Below are positions 34,057-41,868 of a stretch of 64,000 bases of DNA, one piece after another. Under the pieces are notes generated by a model, which saw nothing but the letters and a program-made list of their open reading frames with translations, was not told the origin of the DNA and did not search any database. How positions within the stretch are numbered: position 1 is the first letter of the stretch; every line of letters begins with the position of its first letter. Made by a program: the position numbers and the translations under genes. This DNA is from Acutalibacter sp. (lineage in GTDB: Bacteria; Bacillota; Clostridia; Oscillospirales; Acutalibacteraceae): NCBI GenBank assembly GCA_020025775.1, contig JAHHRN010000002.1:1-64000 (forward strand), read 5' to 3'.

Positions 34057-34928
34057 GTGTCCACCTCCATAAGCTTTATAACCCTTTGATAGATGCCATA
34101 CAAGGCTTCCTGCGCTGGACATTCGATTTCTGCTAAGGATTTACCCTCGTTAATGGCGCGACTGGCGTTTTTGTCGTAGGGGATTTTTCCTACAAAGGGA
34201 ATTTCATTCTCCTTGCAAAAGGCTTCTATGGCGTTCGTCTCTTCGGGGGCAATGTCATATTTATTGACACACACTGCAAGGTCGGCGTGCAAAATCGAAG
34301 CGGTTTTGATGAGCCGCTCTAAATCGTTTCGCCCACTGCAAGATGGCTCTGCCACCAAAAGCACAAAATCCACACCCGTAACGGAGGCAATCACAGGGCA
34401 TCCGATGCCCGGAGAACCGTCAATAATTGCCAAAGGGGTAGAGGCGGGAGCTGTCTTGTCGAGGGCAAATTTTACTTCGGTTACGAGTTTACCGGAATTA
34501 CCCCTGCCCATTTTGAGTGTCGCGGTGGAAAAAACAGGGGAGTCTTTATATAAAGAAAGCTCGCCGGCAACGTCTGCCTGTGCCGAAATCGCTTTTTCGG
34601 GACAAACATAAGCGCAAACGCCACAGCCCTCACAGCTGTAATCGGTAACGGCATATTTCCCGTTTGCGGTTTTCTGAATCGCACCGAAGCGGCAATGCGT
34701 TTGGCACATCCCACAGCCGATACATTTTTCCTCGTCAATATAAAATTTCTCCGAACCGTAAAACGGCGAAGTCTCGGGGGCTTCCTGCTTATTTAATACG
34801 AGGTGCAGGTTCGGCGCATCCACGTCACAGTCCGCAATCGCACCGGCGTTTGCAAATTTAGTGAATGCCGCGGCGGTGGTGGTTTTGCCTGTGCCGCCCT
34901 TGCCGCTTAAAATCAAAAGCTTTTTCAT
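34053..34928 (-). CDS. MinD-superfamily ATPase with inserted ferredoxin domain (first of pair)
   Basis: A 291-residue COG1149-type ATPase. The deviant Walker A LSGKGGTGKTT opens the protein, then a ferredoxin insert at about 63-115 with two [4Fe-4S] motifs, CIGCGMCQTHC and CEGCGVCAYVC, then IDGSPGIGCPV and VAEPSCSGRNDLER, where a cysteine (PSCSG) replaces the usual residue. Such proteins likely pass electrons or clusters in an ATP-dependent way. It overlaps genes on both sides by four bases. The next gene is a paralogue, so the two may form a heterodimer. Confidence 0.88.
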   Translation of the reverse strand: MKKLLILSGKGGTGKTTTAAAFTKFANAGAIADCDVDAPNLHLVLNKQEAPETSPFYGSEKFYIDEEKCIGCGMCQTHCRFGAIQKTANGKYAVTDYSCEGCGVCAYVCPEKAISAQADVAGELSLYKDSPVFSTATLKMGRGNSGKLVTEVKFALDKTAPASTPLAIIDGSPGIGCPVIASVTGVDFVLLVAEPSCSGRNDLERLIKTASILHADLAVCVNKYDIAPEETNAIEAFCKENEIPFVGKIPYDKNASRAINEGKSLAEIECPAQEALYGIYQRVIKLMEVDT

Positions 34929-35776
34929 GCGGTCACCTCATCAATCGTTTTTAAAAGTGCCGTAAATAGCCTCTTTGCTTCTTCGTTTTCCAAAGCGGCA
35001 ACTTGACCTGCGGCACAAAGCTTGGCAATTTCCATGCGGTAGGGGATGCTCAAAAGAATCGGCGTGTTTTCCGTTTTGCAGTAATCTTCTAACGGCAGAT
35101 AAGGCTCTTCCGCTTTGTTGATCACTACGCCGCAGGGCTTCTTTAACACCTTTGTAAGCTCGTGTACCATTTTAAAATTATGAAAACCGAACGCCGTCGG
35201 CTCGGCAACTAAAATACAGTAATCGGCATTGGCAATGCTTTCCATAACCGTGCAGGCACTGCCGGGCGGGCAGTCGATGCAAAGCAGTGCATCTTGCTCT
35301 TCGGCTTTTTGAAGCCCGACAGCAACGGCTTTTTGAATGATTTTTGTGCCCGAAGATTCGCCGAGATGCATTTCTCCACTAACCACGGAAACAGAGCCGC
35401 TTTCGCCCTCTTTTAAAACGCCGATTTCTCTTTTTTCTTCGTCAATCGCCTGTGCAGGGCAGAGTAGCTCGCATCCGCCGCAAGCGTGGCAGATTTCGGG
35501 GAATAAAAGGGGCTTGCCGCGCAAAAATGCCAAAGCATGGAAACGGCAAAAGTCAGCGCATTTGCGACAGCCGATGCATTTTTCTTTGTCAAAATGCGGT
35601 AAGGCGGTATACACAGCTTCTTGCTTTGTGATTTGCGGCTTTAAAAATAAATGCCCGTTCGGTTCTTCTACATCGCAGTCCACATAAACCGCTTTGGGCG
35701 AAGCGGCGGCAAGATTTACCGTAACAAAGGTTTTACCTGCACCGCCCTTACCACTGAGTACAGCAATTTTCTTCAT
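34925..35776 (-). CDS. MinD-superfamily ATPase with inserted ferredoxin domain (second of pair)
   Basis: A 283-residue paralogue of the neighbouring protein, with LSGKGGAGKTFVTVN, two [4Fe-4S] motifs (CIGCRKCADFC and CHACGGCELLC), IDCPPGSACTV and VAEPTAFGFHNFKM. It has an ordinary threonine-alanine after the VAEP motif where the partner has a serine-cysteine, so the two are not equivalent. Overlaps of four bases with both neighbours suggest strict co-expression. In Desulfovibrio similar pairs lie in the orange protein (orp) gene cluster. Confidence 0.88.
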   Translation of the reverse strand: MKKIAVLSGKGGAGKTFVTVNLAAASPKAVYVDCDVEEPNGHLFLKPQITKQEAVYTALPHFDKEKCIGCRKCADFCRFHALAFLRGKPLLFPEICHACGGCELLCPAQAIDEEKREIGVLKEGESGSVSVVSGEMHLGESSGTKIIQKAVAVGLQKAEEQDALLCIDCPPGSACTVMESIANADYCILVAEPTAFGFHNFKMVHELTKVLKKPCGVVINKAEEPYLPLEDYCKTENTPILLSIPYRMEIAKLCAAGQVAALENEEAKRLFTALLKTIDEVTA

Positions 35777-36129
35777 CTTAATCCGTGAAAGCCTGCGTGG
35801 AATTTTTCCAAAACGCTGAGCTTATCCTCCAAAAATAATTGGATATTTTCTTCTGCCGAGGGGCTTTCGGTCTTATAAACCTTTAATTCTGCGGCATCGA
35901 ATACGGTTTTCGCATTTTCGCCGCAACGAATGGTCAAAAGCACCTCTGCACCGTTGTCGACAATAAATTGCGCGGCGGTCACACCGGCACCGCCTTCGGC
36001 TTCGGCGGCGGGATTTTCTAAAATATGGCTTTCTTTTGTTTCTGTATCAAAAAATAAAAAATAAGGTGTACGGCCGAAGCTGACGCAAACCGCCTGCTTG
36101 GTGTCGTCTACCGGAATCGCTACTTTCAT
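35773..36129 (-). CDS. NifX/NifB-type cofactor-binding protein, second copy
   Basis: A 118-residue NifX-like protein that begins KVAIPVDDTKQAVCVSFGRT and has GGAGVTAAQFIVDNGAEVLL and RCGENAKTVFDAA in the middle. It differs from the copy at 32025 by lacking the Cys/His tail and having a cysteine at the RCGEN position, which may be a cluster ligand. It is the first enzyme-type gene after the DUF134 regulator and overlaps the next ATPase gene by four bases. Confidence 0.8.
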   Translation of the reverse strand: MKVAIPVDDTKQAVCVSFGRTPYFLFFDTETKESHILENPAAEAEGGAGVTAAQFIVDNGAEVLLTIRCGENAKTVFDAAELKVYKTESPSAEENIQLFLEDKLSVLEKFHAGFHGLR

Positions 36130-36141
36130 CTAAAACACTCC

Positions 36142-36504
36142 TTATTCCGTTTCTTGTTCACATTTTACTTTTTTGTGCTTACAGCAGGCACAGCCGTTTG
36201 TGTGCGGATTGCCGTCACAAAGGCGGTAGTCCCCACCCGAAATGCGTAAGGGACGTTCGTCCACCAGCGCCTCGGCAATCTTTTGACGTGCCTGTGTGTA
36301 AATTTGCTGTACCGTGGTTCTGGCAACCTCCATTTTTAAACTGCATTCTTCCTGCGATAAGCCTTCCTTGTCAATCAAACGGATGGCTTCGTATTCATCC
36401 ACGGTTAAGCTAACCGGTGACTTTAAGCGTTCGCAGGCGATGGGGTTAAATCCTTTCGTTTTGGGAAGACAGCAAATTTTTCTGCATTTTCTCGGCCTTG
36501 GCAA
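36142..36504 (-). CDS. DUF134 family DNA-binding protein
   Basis: A 120-residue predicted transcription factor of the DUF134 (UPF0251) family. It begins MPRPRKCRKICCLP, and the helix-turn-helix is LTVDEYEAIRLIDKEGLSQE with ECSLKMEVARTTVQQIYTQA after it. The C-terminus has further cysteines (CACCKHKKVKC). The two Cys groups could hold a metal cluster, so it may sense iron-sulfur or metal status. The start is TTG after AGGAGGTG. It leads the eight-gene operon and faces two GACATATGTY sites in its own promoter. Confidence 0.85.
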   Translation of the reverse strand: MPRPRKCRKICCLPKTKGFNPIACERLKSPVSLTVDEYEAIRLIDKEGLSQEECSLKMEVARTTVQQIYTQARQKIAEALVDERPLRISGGDYRLCDGNPHTNGCACCKHKKVKCEQETE

Positions 36505-36528
36505 AACGACACCTCCTAAAAAGTTTAT

Positions 36529-36576
36529 GACATATGTTACTAAGGTTTATTATACGCCATATTCGACATATGTCAA
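36529..36576 (-). promoter_or_regulatory. promoter and two palindromic operator-like sites of the DUF134 operon
   Basis: On the minus strand TTGACA (36576-36571), a 16-base spacer and TATAAT (36554-36549) form a near-perfect promoter. GACATATGTC, a perfect palindrome at 36565-36574, overlaps the -35 box, and GACATATGTT at 36529-36538 lies 36 bases away, after the -10 box. Both look like operators for the DUF134 regulator. Confidence 0.65.
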
Positions 36577-36583
36577 GAATTCC

Positions 36584-36612
36584 TTGACAAGAACTTTGCA
36601 ATCCTTTATACT
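36584..36612 (+). promoter_or_regulatory. promoter of the CGGC-domain gene
   Basis: TTGACA (36584-36589), a 17-base spacer and TATACT (36607-36612). It lies back to back with the DUF134 promoter, so one regulator could control both directions. Confidence 0.75.
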
Positions 36613-36668
36613 TTTTTTGAAAGCAGGGGAGTTTAAGGAGCTTCCCCGAACGAAAGGAGAAAAAGTGT

Positions 36669-37001
36669 ATGAAGGTTGGCATTATTCGTTGTATGCAAAC
36701 AGAGGATTATTGTCCCGGCACAACAGATTTTAAAACCGTGCAGGCGAAGAAGGGCGCTTTTGAGGGCGTAGAGGAAGATATTGAAATCATCGGCTTTTGC
36801 AACTGCGGCGGCTGTCCCGGCAAGAAAGCGGTACTCCGAGCGAAAGAGTTAGTTCGCCGCGGCGCGGATACGATTGCATTTGCTTCCTGTGTGTTCAAAG
36901 GTACACCCATCGGTTATCCTTGTCCCTTTGCCAAAAAGATGAAGGAAACCATTATGAAAAATTTGCCCGAGGATATAACCTATCTCGACTATACACACTA
37001 A
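36669..37001 (+). CDS. CGGC domain-containing protein
   Basis: A 110-residue protein with the CGGC motif (FCNCGGCPGKK near 43-53) and other cysteines (C8, CPG near 15, C77, C88). CGGC-domain proteins are small putative metal-binding proteins of anaerobes with no settled function. Transcribed away from the DUF134 operon from a shared regulatory region, so it is likely part of the same response. The ATG follows AAAGGAG. Confidence 0.85.
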   Translation: MKVGIIRCMQTEDYCPGTTDFKTVQAKKGAFEGVEEDIEIIGFCNCGGCPGKKAVLRAKELVRRGADTIAFASCVFKGTPIGYPCPFAKKMKETIMKNLPEDITYLDYTH

Positions 37002-37011
37002 GAAAAGCTAA

Positions 37012-37050
37012 AAAAAGAACCCCGAAGCTGTTGCTTTCGGGGTTCTTTTT
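37012..37050. terminator. bidirectional terminator between CGGC gene and prfB
   Basis: AAAGAACCCCGAAGC pairs with GCTTTCGGGGTTCTTT (one G-U pair), with flanking A and T runs. Confidence 0.9.
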
Positions 37051-37060
37051 ACTTTTTCAC

Positions 37061-38182
37061 TTAGCTGTTTGTAATCTTCTTCTGGGATTGCATCTTTAAA
37101 TAAGCGTTAATGAAGCCGTCTAAATCGCCGTCCATAACGTTGTTGATGTTACCCATTTCGTAGTTGGTACGGTGGTCTTTAACGAGCTGATAGGGCATGA
37201 AGATGTAGGAACGAATCTGGCTGCCCCAGCCGATTTCCTTCTGGTCACCCTTAATATCGGAAATCTTTTCGAGGTGTTCTCTTTCTTTGATTTCTAAAAG
37301 CTTGGATTTGAGCATACGCATAGCCACTTCTCTGTTTTGGTGCTGGCTTCGCTCAATCTGGCAGGCAACGACAATACCGGTCGGGATATGGGTAAGACGA
37401 ACCGCAGAAGAGGTTTTGTTAACCTTCTGACCGCCCGCACCGCTCGAACGGTAAACATCCATTTTGATGTCTTCGGGTGCAATGTCTACTTCAATGGTGT
37501 CGTCGATTTCGGGCATAACCTCGAGAGAAGCGAAAGAGGTGTGACGTCTGCCTTCGGAGTCGAAGGGGGAAACACGAACCAGTCTGTGAATACCGGTTTC
37601 GCTCTTTAAGAAGCCGTAAGCGTTTTCACCCTCCACAAGAATACTTGCGGATTTAAGGCCGGCTTCATCACCGTCTAAATAGTCGAGGGTGGAAACCTTG
37701 TAGCCGTGACGCTCACCCCAGCGGTTATACATTCTAAAGAGCATTTCTGCCCAGTCCTGTGCTTCAGTGCCGCCTGCACCTGCGTGGAAGGTAAGAATGG
37801 CATTTTTGCTGTCATACTCTTCAGAGAGCAGGGTAGTGAGCATCATGGTGTCCAAATCCTTTTCGAATTTGTTTACACCTTCTTGGCATTCGGGTAAAAG
37901 GTCTAAATCTTCTTCCTCGTTGGAAAGCTCAATCATCACGAGGGTGTCGTCATAATCCTGGCAAAGTTTTTCATAAGCTTCTACCTTGGATTTTAAAGAG
38001 CTGGTTTTCTTTAAAACAACCTGGGAATTTTTAATATCATCCCAAAAGCCTTCCTGTGCGGCCTGTGCTTCTAAGGTTTTGATTTCTTCTTTGATTTTAG
38101 AAAGACCTAAAGCTTCCGCTAAGTCTTTGAGCTCTGCTTCGTGACCGAGGAGCTGTAATCTTAATTCTTCAAATTGTAACAT
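37061..38182 (-). CDS. prfB: peptide chain release factor 2
   Basis: RF2 reads UGA and UAA stop codons. The 373-residue protein has the SPF recognition motif (RVSPFDSEGRRHTSF) and the peptidyl-transferase motif GGQ in SGAGGQKVNKTSSAVRLTH (19 residues). It is read as one uninterrupted frame from the ATG at 38182, so the programmed +1 frameshift near codon 25 found in many bacteria, including E. coli and B. subtilis, is absent. The ribosome binding site is AAAAGGA. Confidence 0.96.
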   Translation of the reverse strand: MLQFEELRLQLLGHEAELKDLAEALGLSKIKEEIKTLEAQAAQEGFWDDIKNSQVVLKKTSSLKSKVEAYEKLCQDYDDTLVMIELSNEEEDLDLLPECQEGVNKFEKDLDTMMLTTLLSEEYDSKNAILTFHAGAGGTEAQDWAEMLFRMYNRWGERHGYKVSTLDYLDGDEAGLKSASILVEGENAYGFLKSETGIHRLVRVSPFDSEGRRHTSFASLEVMPEIDDTIEVDIAPEDIKMDVYRSSGAGGQKVNKTSSAVRLTHIPTGIVVACQIERSQHQNREVAMRMLKSKLLEIKEREHLEKISDIKGDQKEIGWGSQIRSYIFMPYQLVKDHRTNYEMGNINNVMDGDLDGFINAYLKMQSQKKITNS

Positions 38183-38238
38183 AAGTAAAATCCTTTTCTT
38201 TTATAGTATAGAATAATGGCATGGAAAAAAGAAAATAG

Positions 38239-38910
38239 CTACTTCTTTAAAAGGGGAATGATGTGCTCTGCAACGACTTTAAAGCCGTGTGCATTGAGGT
38301 GTAAACCGTCATAGCAGTATTCTTTGGCAAGCGTTCCCTTTCGGTTGGAAAGCTCTTTTGTAAGGTCTAAGAAGGTGACCTCTTCGTTTTCGGCAACTTC
38401 CTTTAATAAAGCATTGAGTGTGGCAATGTCTTTGTTGGTGCGTCTGCCGACCATTTGCACGGAAGCAACATTCATCAGCTTATTTACCGGGTAAACCGCC
38501 TCTAAAATGATGTGGGTTTTCGGAGATTTTTCTTTTGTCTCCTTAATCAGTCTTTGAACGTTGAGCGCAATATATTCAGGGGTTGCAAAACCACAGCCGA
38601 TATCGTTGGTACCGATGAGAATTACAAGGTTCTTCGGCTCTAAAATCAGCGCATTATCCTGAAGACGCTCTAAAAGACGATTCGAGGTGTCGCCGCTGAT
38701 ACCGCGGTTATAAACAGCCTGACCTGTCTTTTCTGTGTAAGCATAGAAAAGCTCATAGTGATTAAAAATTTCTGTAATCGAGTCACCGAATAAAATGGTC
38801 TGTCCTTTCTTGCAGAAATTTTGATTCAAAAAGGTAAAGTTTTCCGTTTTATTTTTCTTTACATAATCATATTTCGTTGCTTTTTCATATTTTGCCATTT
38901 GATTTGCCAT
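38239..38910 (-). CDS. SGNH/GDSL hydrolase
   Basis: A 223-residue SGNH hydrolase, probably an esterase. Block I is LFGDSITEIF with the nucleophile serine, block II glycine is in NRGISGDTSNRLLERL, block III is IGTNDIG, and block V is YDGLHLNAHG with the catalytic Asp and His. No signal peptide is seen, so it acts in the cytoplasm. The start at 38910 follows GGAG at nine bases. Substrate unknown; relatives remove acetyl groups from sugars or act on lysophospholipids. Confidence 0.82.
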   Translation of the reverse strand: MANQMAKYEKATKYDYVKKNKTENFTFLNQNFCKKGQTILFGDSITEIFNHYELFYAYTEKTGQAVYNRGISGDTSNRLLERLQDNALILEPKNLVILIGTNDIGCGFATPEYIALNVQRLIKETKEKSPKTHIILEAVYPVNKLMNVASVQMVGRRTNKDIATLNALLKEVAENEEVTFLDLTKELSNRKGTLAKEYCYDGLHLNAHGFKVVAEHIIPLLKK

Positions 38911-39079
38911 GTCTATCATCTCCAACAACTTATTATACAAAAATTCCCGCCCTTTGTAAATAAGCAATTTTCAAAAGTCTACAGTACATCGCGAAGCGGA
39001 AAACAGTAGCCCTTAGTTTAGATTTCTTGAGGAATGAAAATGTGCTTAATCGGATTTTGGTGCTTTTAAGTAAAACAAA

Positions 39080-39109
39080 GGGCAGAATCCGAAACAACGA
39101 ATTCTGCCC
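39080..39109 (-). terminator. terminator of the fur-rubrerythrin operon
   Basis: GGGCAGAAT pairs with ATTCTGCCC; on the minus strand a T-rich tail follows. Confidence 0.7.
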
Positions 39110-39156
39110 AAGATGGATAGGAAAATGAAATGAACTTGACTAAAACTTTTGAGCGA

Positions 39157-39696
39157 TTAGCCGAAGTAACGCTCTAAGAGACCCTGGAAAGCTTTGCCGT
39201 GACGAGCTTCATCCTTAGCCATTTCGTGAACGGTGTCATGGATTGCGTCAAGGTTTGCTTTCTTTGCGCGGGTTGCAAGGTCGAGCTTACCAGCGGTTGC
39301 GCCGTTTTCAGCTTCAACACGCATCTGAAGGTTCTTCTTGGTGCTGTCGGTTACAACTTCACCGAGAAGCTCTGCAAACTTGGAAGCATGCTCAGCCTCT
39401 TCGAAAGCTGCCTTTTCCCAGTACATACCGATTTCCGGATAGCCTTCACGGAAAGCAACGCGGCTCATAGCAAGGTACATACCAACTTCGGAGCATTCGC
39501 CGTTGAAGTTTGCACGTAAATCTTCTTTAATGTCTTCGGGAGCGTCCTTAGCGATGCCAACAACGTGCTCGCAAGCCCAAGAAGTTTCCGTCATTTCTGT
39601 GAATTTGGAACCCGGAACGCCGCACTGCGGGCACTTCTCAGGAGCTTCGTTACCTTCATAAACATAACCACAAACGGGGCATACAAATTTTTTCAT
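39157..39696 (-). CDS. reverse rubrerythrin
   Basis: A 179-residue peroxide-scavenging diiron protein. The rubredoxin domain is at the N-terminus (CPVCGYVYEG and CPQCGVPG, residues about 6-30) and the ferritin-like diiron domain follows (ExxH-type motifs: FEEAEHASKF near 97-106 and KDEARHGKAFQGLL near the end). In classic rubrerythrin the order is the other way round. Clostridial reverse rubrerythrins serve as NADH peroxidase/oxidase terminal components in oxygen defence. It lies 39 bases after the Fur-family gene, on the same transcript. Confidence 0.92.
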   Translation of the reverse strand: MKKFVCPVCGYVYEGNEAPEKCPQCGVPGSKFTEMTETSWACEHVVGIAKDAPEDIKEDLRANFNGECSEVGMYLAMSRVAFREGYPEIGMYWEKAAFEEAEHASKFAELLGEVVTDSTKKNLQMRVEAENGATAGKLDLATRAKKANLDAIHDTVHEMAKDEARHGKAFQGLLERYFG

Positions 39697-39735
39697 AATA
39701 ATTTCCTCCAAAAAATAATTTTTTTCCTTAAAGAT

Positions 39736-40131
39736 TTATTTTAAACGGTTCTTTGCGGAACATTCCTCACAAAGACCGAAAAAAATCAACTGGTGATCAA
39801 AAACTTCACCTTTAAAATTAGGGATAGTAGGCTCGGTGAGTGCATCCAGTTTTGGGAAATCCACGTCGAAGAAGCGATGACACTGATTGCATCTTAAATG
39901 GTAATGCAGTTCTGTGTTTGCGTCATAGTGTTCTTCGTCACCCAAAGAAAAGCAAATCAGTTTTTCAGCTTCGCAAAGCTGTTTTAAATTGCGATAGAGT
40001 GTTCCAAGACTTAAATTTGGAAATTTCTCTCGAACCTCTAAATAAACTTCCATTGCTGTCGGGTGGTCATGCCTTTGCATGAGATTTTCCATAATTGCAT
40101 CTCTCTGCTTACTTTTTCTAAGCTCTGGCAT
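39736..40131 (-). CDS. Fur family regulator, probably PerR-like
   Basis: A 131-residue Fur-family repressor. The winged helix includes TAMEVYLEVREKFPNLSLGT (20 residues) and LYRNLKQL. The metal region is HYHLRCNQCHRFFDVD, and the structural zinc site is completed by CEEC near the end. The following reverse rubrerythrin gene suggests peroxide sensing (PerR) and control of its own operon. The start at 40131 follows GAGGAG. Fur, Zur and PerR cannot be told apart with certainty from sequence. Confidence 0.85.
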   Translation of the reverse strand: MPELRKSKQRDAIMENLMQRHDHPTAMEVYLEVREKFPNLSLGTLYRNLKQLCEAEKLICFSLGDEEHYDANTELHYHLRCNQCHRFFDVDFPKLDALTEPTIPNFKGEVFDHQLIFFGLCEECSAKNRLK

Positions 40132-40175
40132 TTTGTTCTCCTCTCGATAACAGGAATCATTACTGATTTGTCTAT

Positions 40176-40204
40176 ATAATATTCGAAAATGCATCATTTG
40201 TCAA
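40176..40204 (-). promoter_or_regulatory. promoter of the fur-rubrerythrin operon
   Basis: On the minus strand TTGACA (40204-40199), a 17-base spacer and TATTAT (40181-40176). The A/T-rich TATATAATATTC region over the -10 box resembles a weak PerR box. Confidence 0.65.
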
Positions 40205-40254
40205 TACTTTTTTGAAAATTTTTTAAAAGTTTTTTTGAACGCTGAAAACAGCCT

Positions 40255-40285
40255 GTCATAAAACTGCCGAAAAGAGAATATGTAT
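40255..40285 (+). promoter_or_regulatory. possible sigma-E promoter of the sipL-spoIVA operon
   Basis: GTCATAAA near 40255 and AATATGTAT near 40277 are spaced like the -35 and -10 elements of mother-cell sigma-E. The match is imperfect; the call leans on sipL and spoIVA being mother-cell genes. Confidence 0.35.
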
Positions 40286-40319
40286 TTTTTGAACGAAACA
40301 AAAGCGAGGAGAGATTAAA

Positions 40320-41852
40320 ATGGAGTTTCAGAAGCAGACCGATACACACGCCGTCAAACGCAAGATTTTCGGAAGCACTGCAGAACAGGCCGTAGACAGC
40401 GACATCACGCTTCCGGAGTATTACCCGGATATTGCGCACGTTTTAAAATGCAGTGTCCGACCGCAGATTTATACCATTCAAACCGCCAGCGACAAAATCA
40501 CAGCAGAGGGTGCGGCATTGCTTCGCATTCTCTATTGCAGCGAAGAAAAGGAAGTGCGCTGTTTTGAGCAGACTGTGCCGTTTTTCAAAACAGCGGAATG
40601 CACCTTGCCGGACGGCGCTTTTGCCAAGGCACGTGCCAAAACAGAATATGTGAACTGCCGTGTATTATCTCCGCGCAAAATGGATATTCACGGTGCGATT
40701 TCTTTGGCAATCACAGCCTATATTATAGAAAACGAACCCGTCATTTGCGATTGCACAGGTGGCGGTATGCAGATTAAAACGCAAAAGGCAGAAACCGGTG
40801 CACTTCTCGGTGCGACGGAAAAAATGTTTTCCTTGCAGGAAACCTTAGAGCTGGGTGAAGCCAAACCCGCGGTCGGTGAAATCCTTTGTGCCGATGCCGA
40901 AGCACAGCTGCAAAGCGTAAAGTTAGTGGCAGGAAAAGCGCTTTTAAAGGGAACGCTTTCTGTTAAAACCGTTTACCTTTGTGAGGGCAATACAGGCAAC
41001 GTAGAAACCATGCTGCACTCCATGCCCATTAGCCAGATTGTGGAAATCGAGGGCGCAGAAGAGGAGGGCATTGCCGATGCCGATCTCACCGTAACGGCTT
41101 TACAGATTACCGCAAAGCCCGATGCCGCCGGTGCACTTCGTCTGTTGGATGCCAAAGCCTGTATCGCTGTTTCCATAGACCTTTATAAGGAAAAGGAAGA
41201 AACCCTGCTTTTAGATGCCTATTCCACCGAATATGAAATTGAGACAAAGGAAGAAAGCTTAGAACTGAAAAGCATTTGCGACCGCTTTACAGATACACAT
41301 CTTTGCCGCGGTGAGGTGGATTTTGCTGGCTGTGATGTTAAAGAGATTCTGTCGGTACGCTGTACAGATATTACTTATACGCCTGTAGTTTCAGAAGGCA
41401 CTATCCGCTTAGAGGGTACGGTACAGCTCGAAATCCTCTATTGTACAACACAGGGCGAATGGGGCGTCGCAGATAAAAAACTCGACTATAAGTATTCGAG
41501 AAACGCCGCCGCCAAAAACGAAAGCCTTTTGGCAAATGTTCATGTGCGTCTGAGCGGCGTCGATTACCTTTTGAATGCCGGTGACAAAATGGAAGTGCGC
41601 GTGGAGCTCGAAATCGAAGCCTTGCTGCAAACCTGTGAAACCCGACGCGTGCTTTCGGATATTACGCTCCTCGAGGACCGCAAAAAAACAGCGGAGGCAG
41701 CAGCACTGACCATTTATTTTGCCAACGGTGGGGAATCCCTTTGGGATATTGCACGGCAATACAATACCACCGTCTCATCCGTACAAAAGGAAAACGGCTT
41801 GCAGGGTGAAAAAATTGAGGAAAAATGCACCCTCTTAATTCCGAGGGTCTAA
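40320..41852 (+). CDS. SipL-like spore coat morphogenesis protein (DUF3794/SPOCS and LysM)
   Basis: A 510-residue protein with repeated DUF3794 (SPOCS) units in roughly residues 30-450 (for example EGAALLRILYCSEEKEVRC and LEGTVQLEILYCTTQGEW), ending in a LysM domain at about 463-510 (GGESLWDIARQYNTTVSSVQ). This is the architecture of C. difficile SipL, which binds SpoIVA through LysM and is needed for coat assembly around the forespore. The spoIVA gene follows after 16 bases, which strongly supports the assignment. Confidence 0.88.
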   Translation: MEFQKQTDTHAVKRKIFGSTAEQAVDSDITLPEYYPDIAHVLKCSVRPQIYTIQTASDKITAEGAALLRILYCSEEKEVRCFEQTVPFFKTAECTLPDGAFAKARAKTEYVNCRVLSPRKMDIHGAISLAITAYIIENEPVICDCTGGGMQIKTQKAETGALLGATEKMFSLQETLELGEAKPAVGEILCADAEAQLQSVKLVAGKALLKGTLSVKTVYLCEGNTGNVETMLHSMPISQIVEIEGAEEEGIADADLTVTALQITAKPDAAGALRLLDAKACIAVSIDLYKEKEETLLLDAYSTEYEIETKEESLELKSICDRFTDTHLCRGEVDFAGCDVKEILSVRCTDITYTPVVSEGTIRLEGTVQLEILYCTTQGEWGVADKKLDYKYSRNAAAKNESLLANVHVRLSGVDYLLNAGDKMEVRVELEIEALLQTCETRRVLSDITLLEDRKKTAEAAALTIYFANGGESLWDIARQYNTTVSSVQKENGLQGEKIEEKCTLLIPRV

Positions 41853-41868
41853 GGGAGGCAGAAGCAAT

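Noticed and set aside
32025..36129. Nitrogen fixation gene cluster, suggested by NifX/NifB-like names
   Set aside because: No nifHDK, nifE or nifN genes are present. The NifX fold is used widely for other metal clusters.
37061..38182. Programmed frameshift in prfB
   Set aside because: I looked for an early in-frame UGA with a shift site; the frame is continuous from the ATG, so none is needed.
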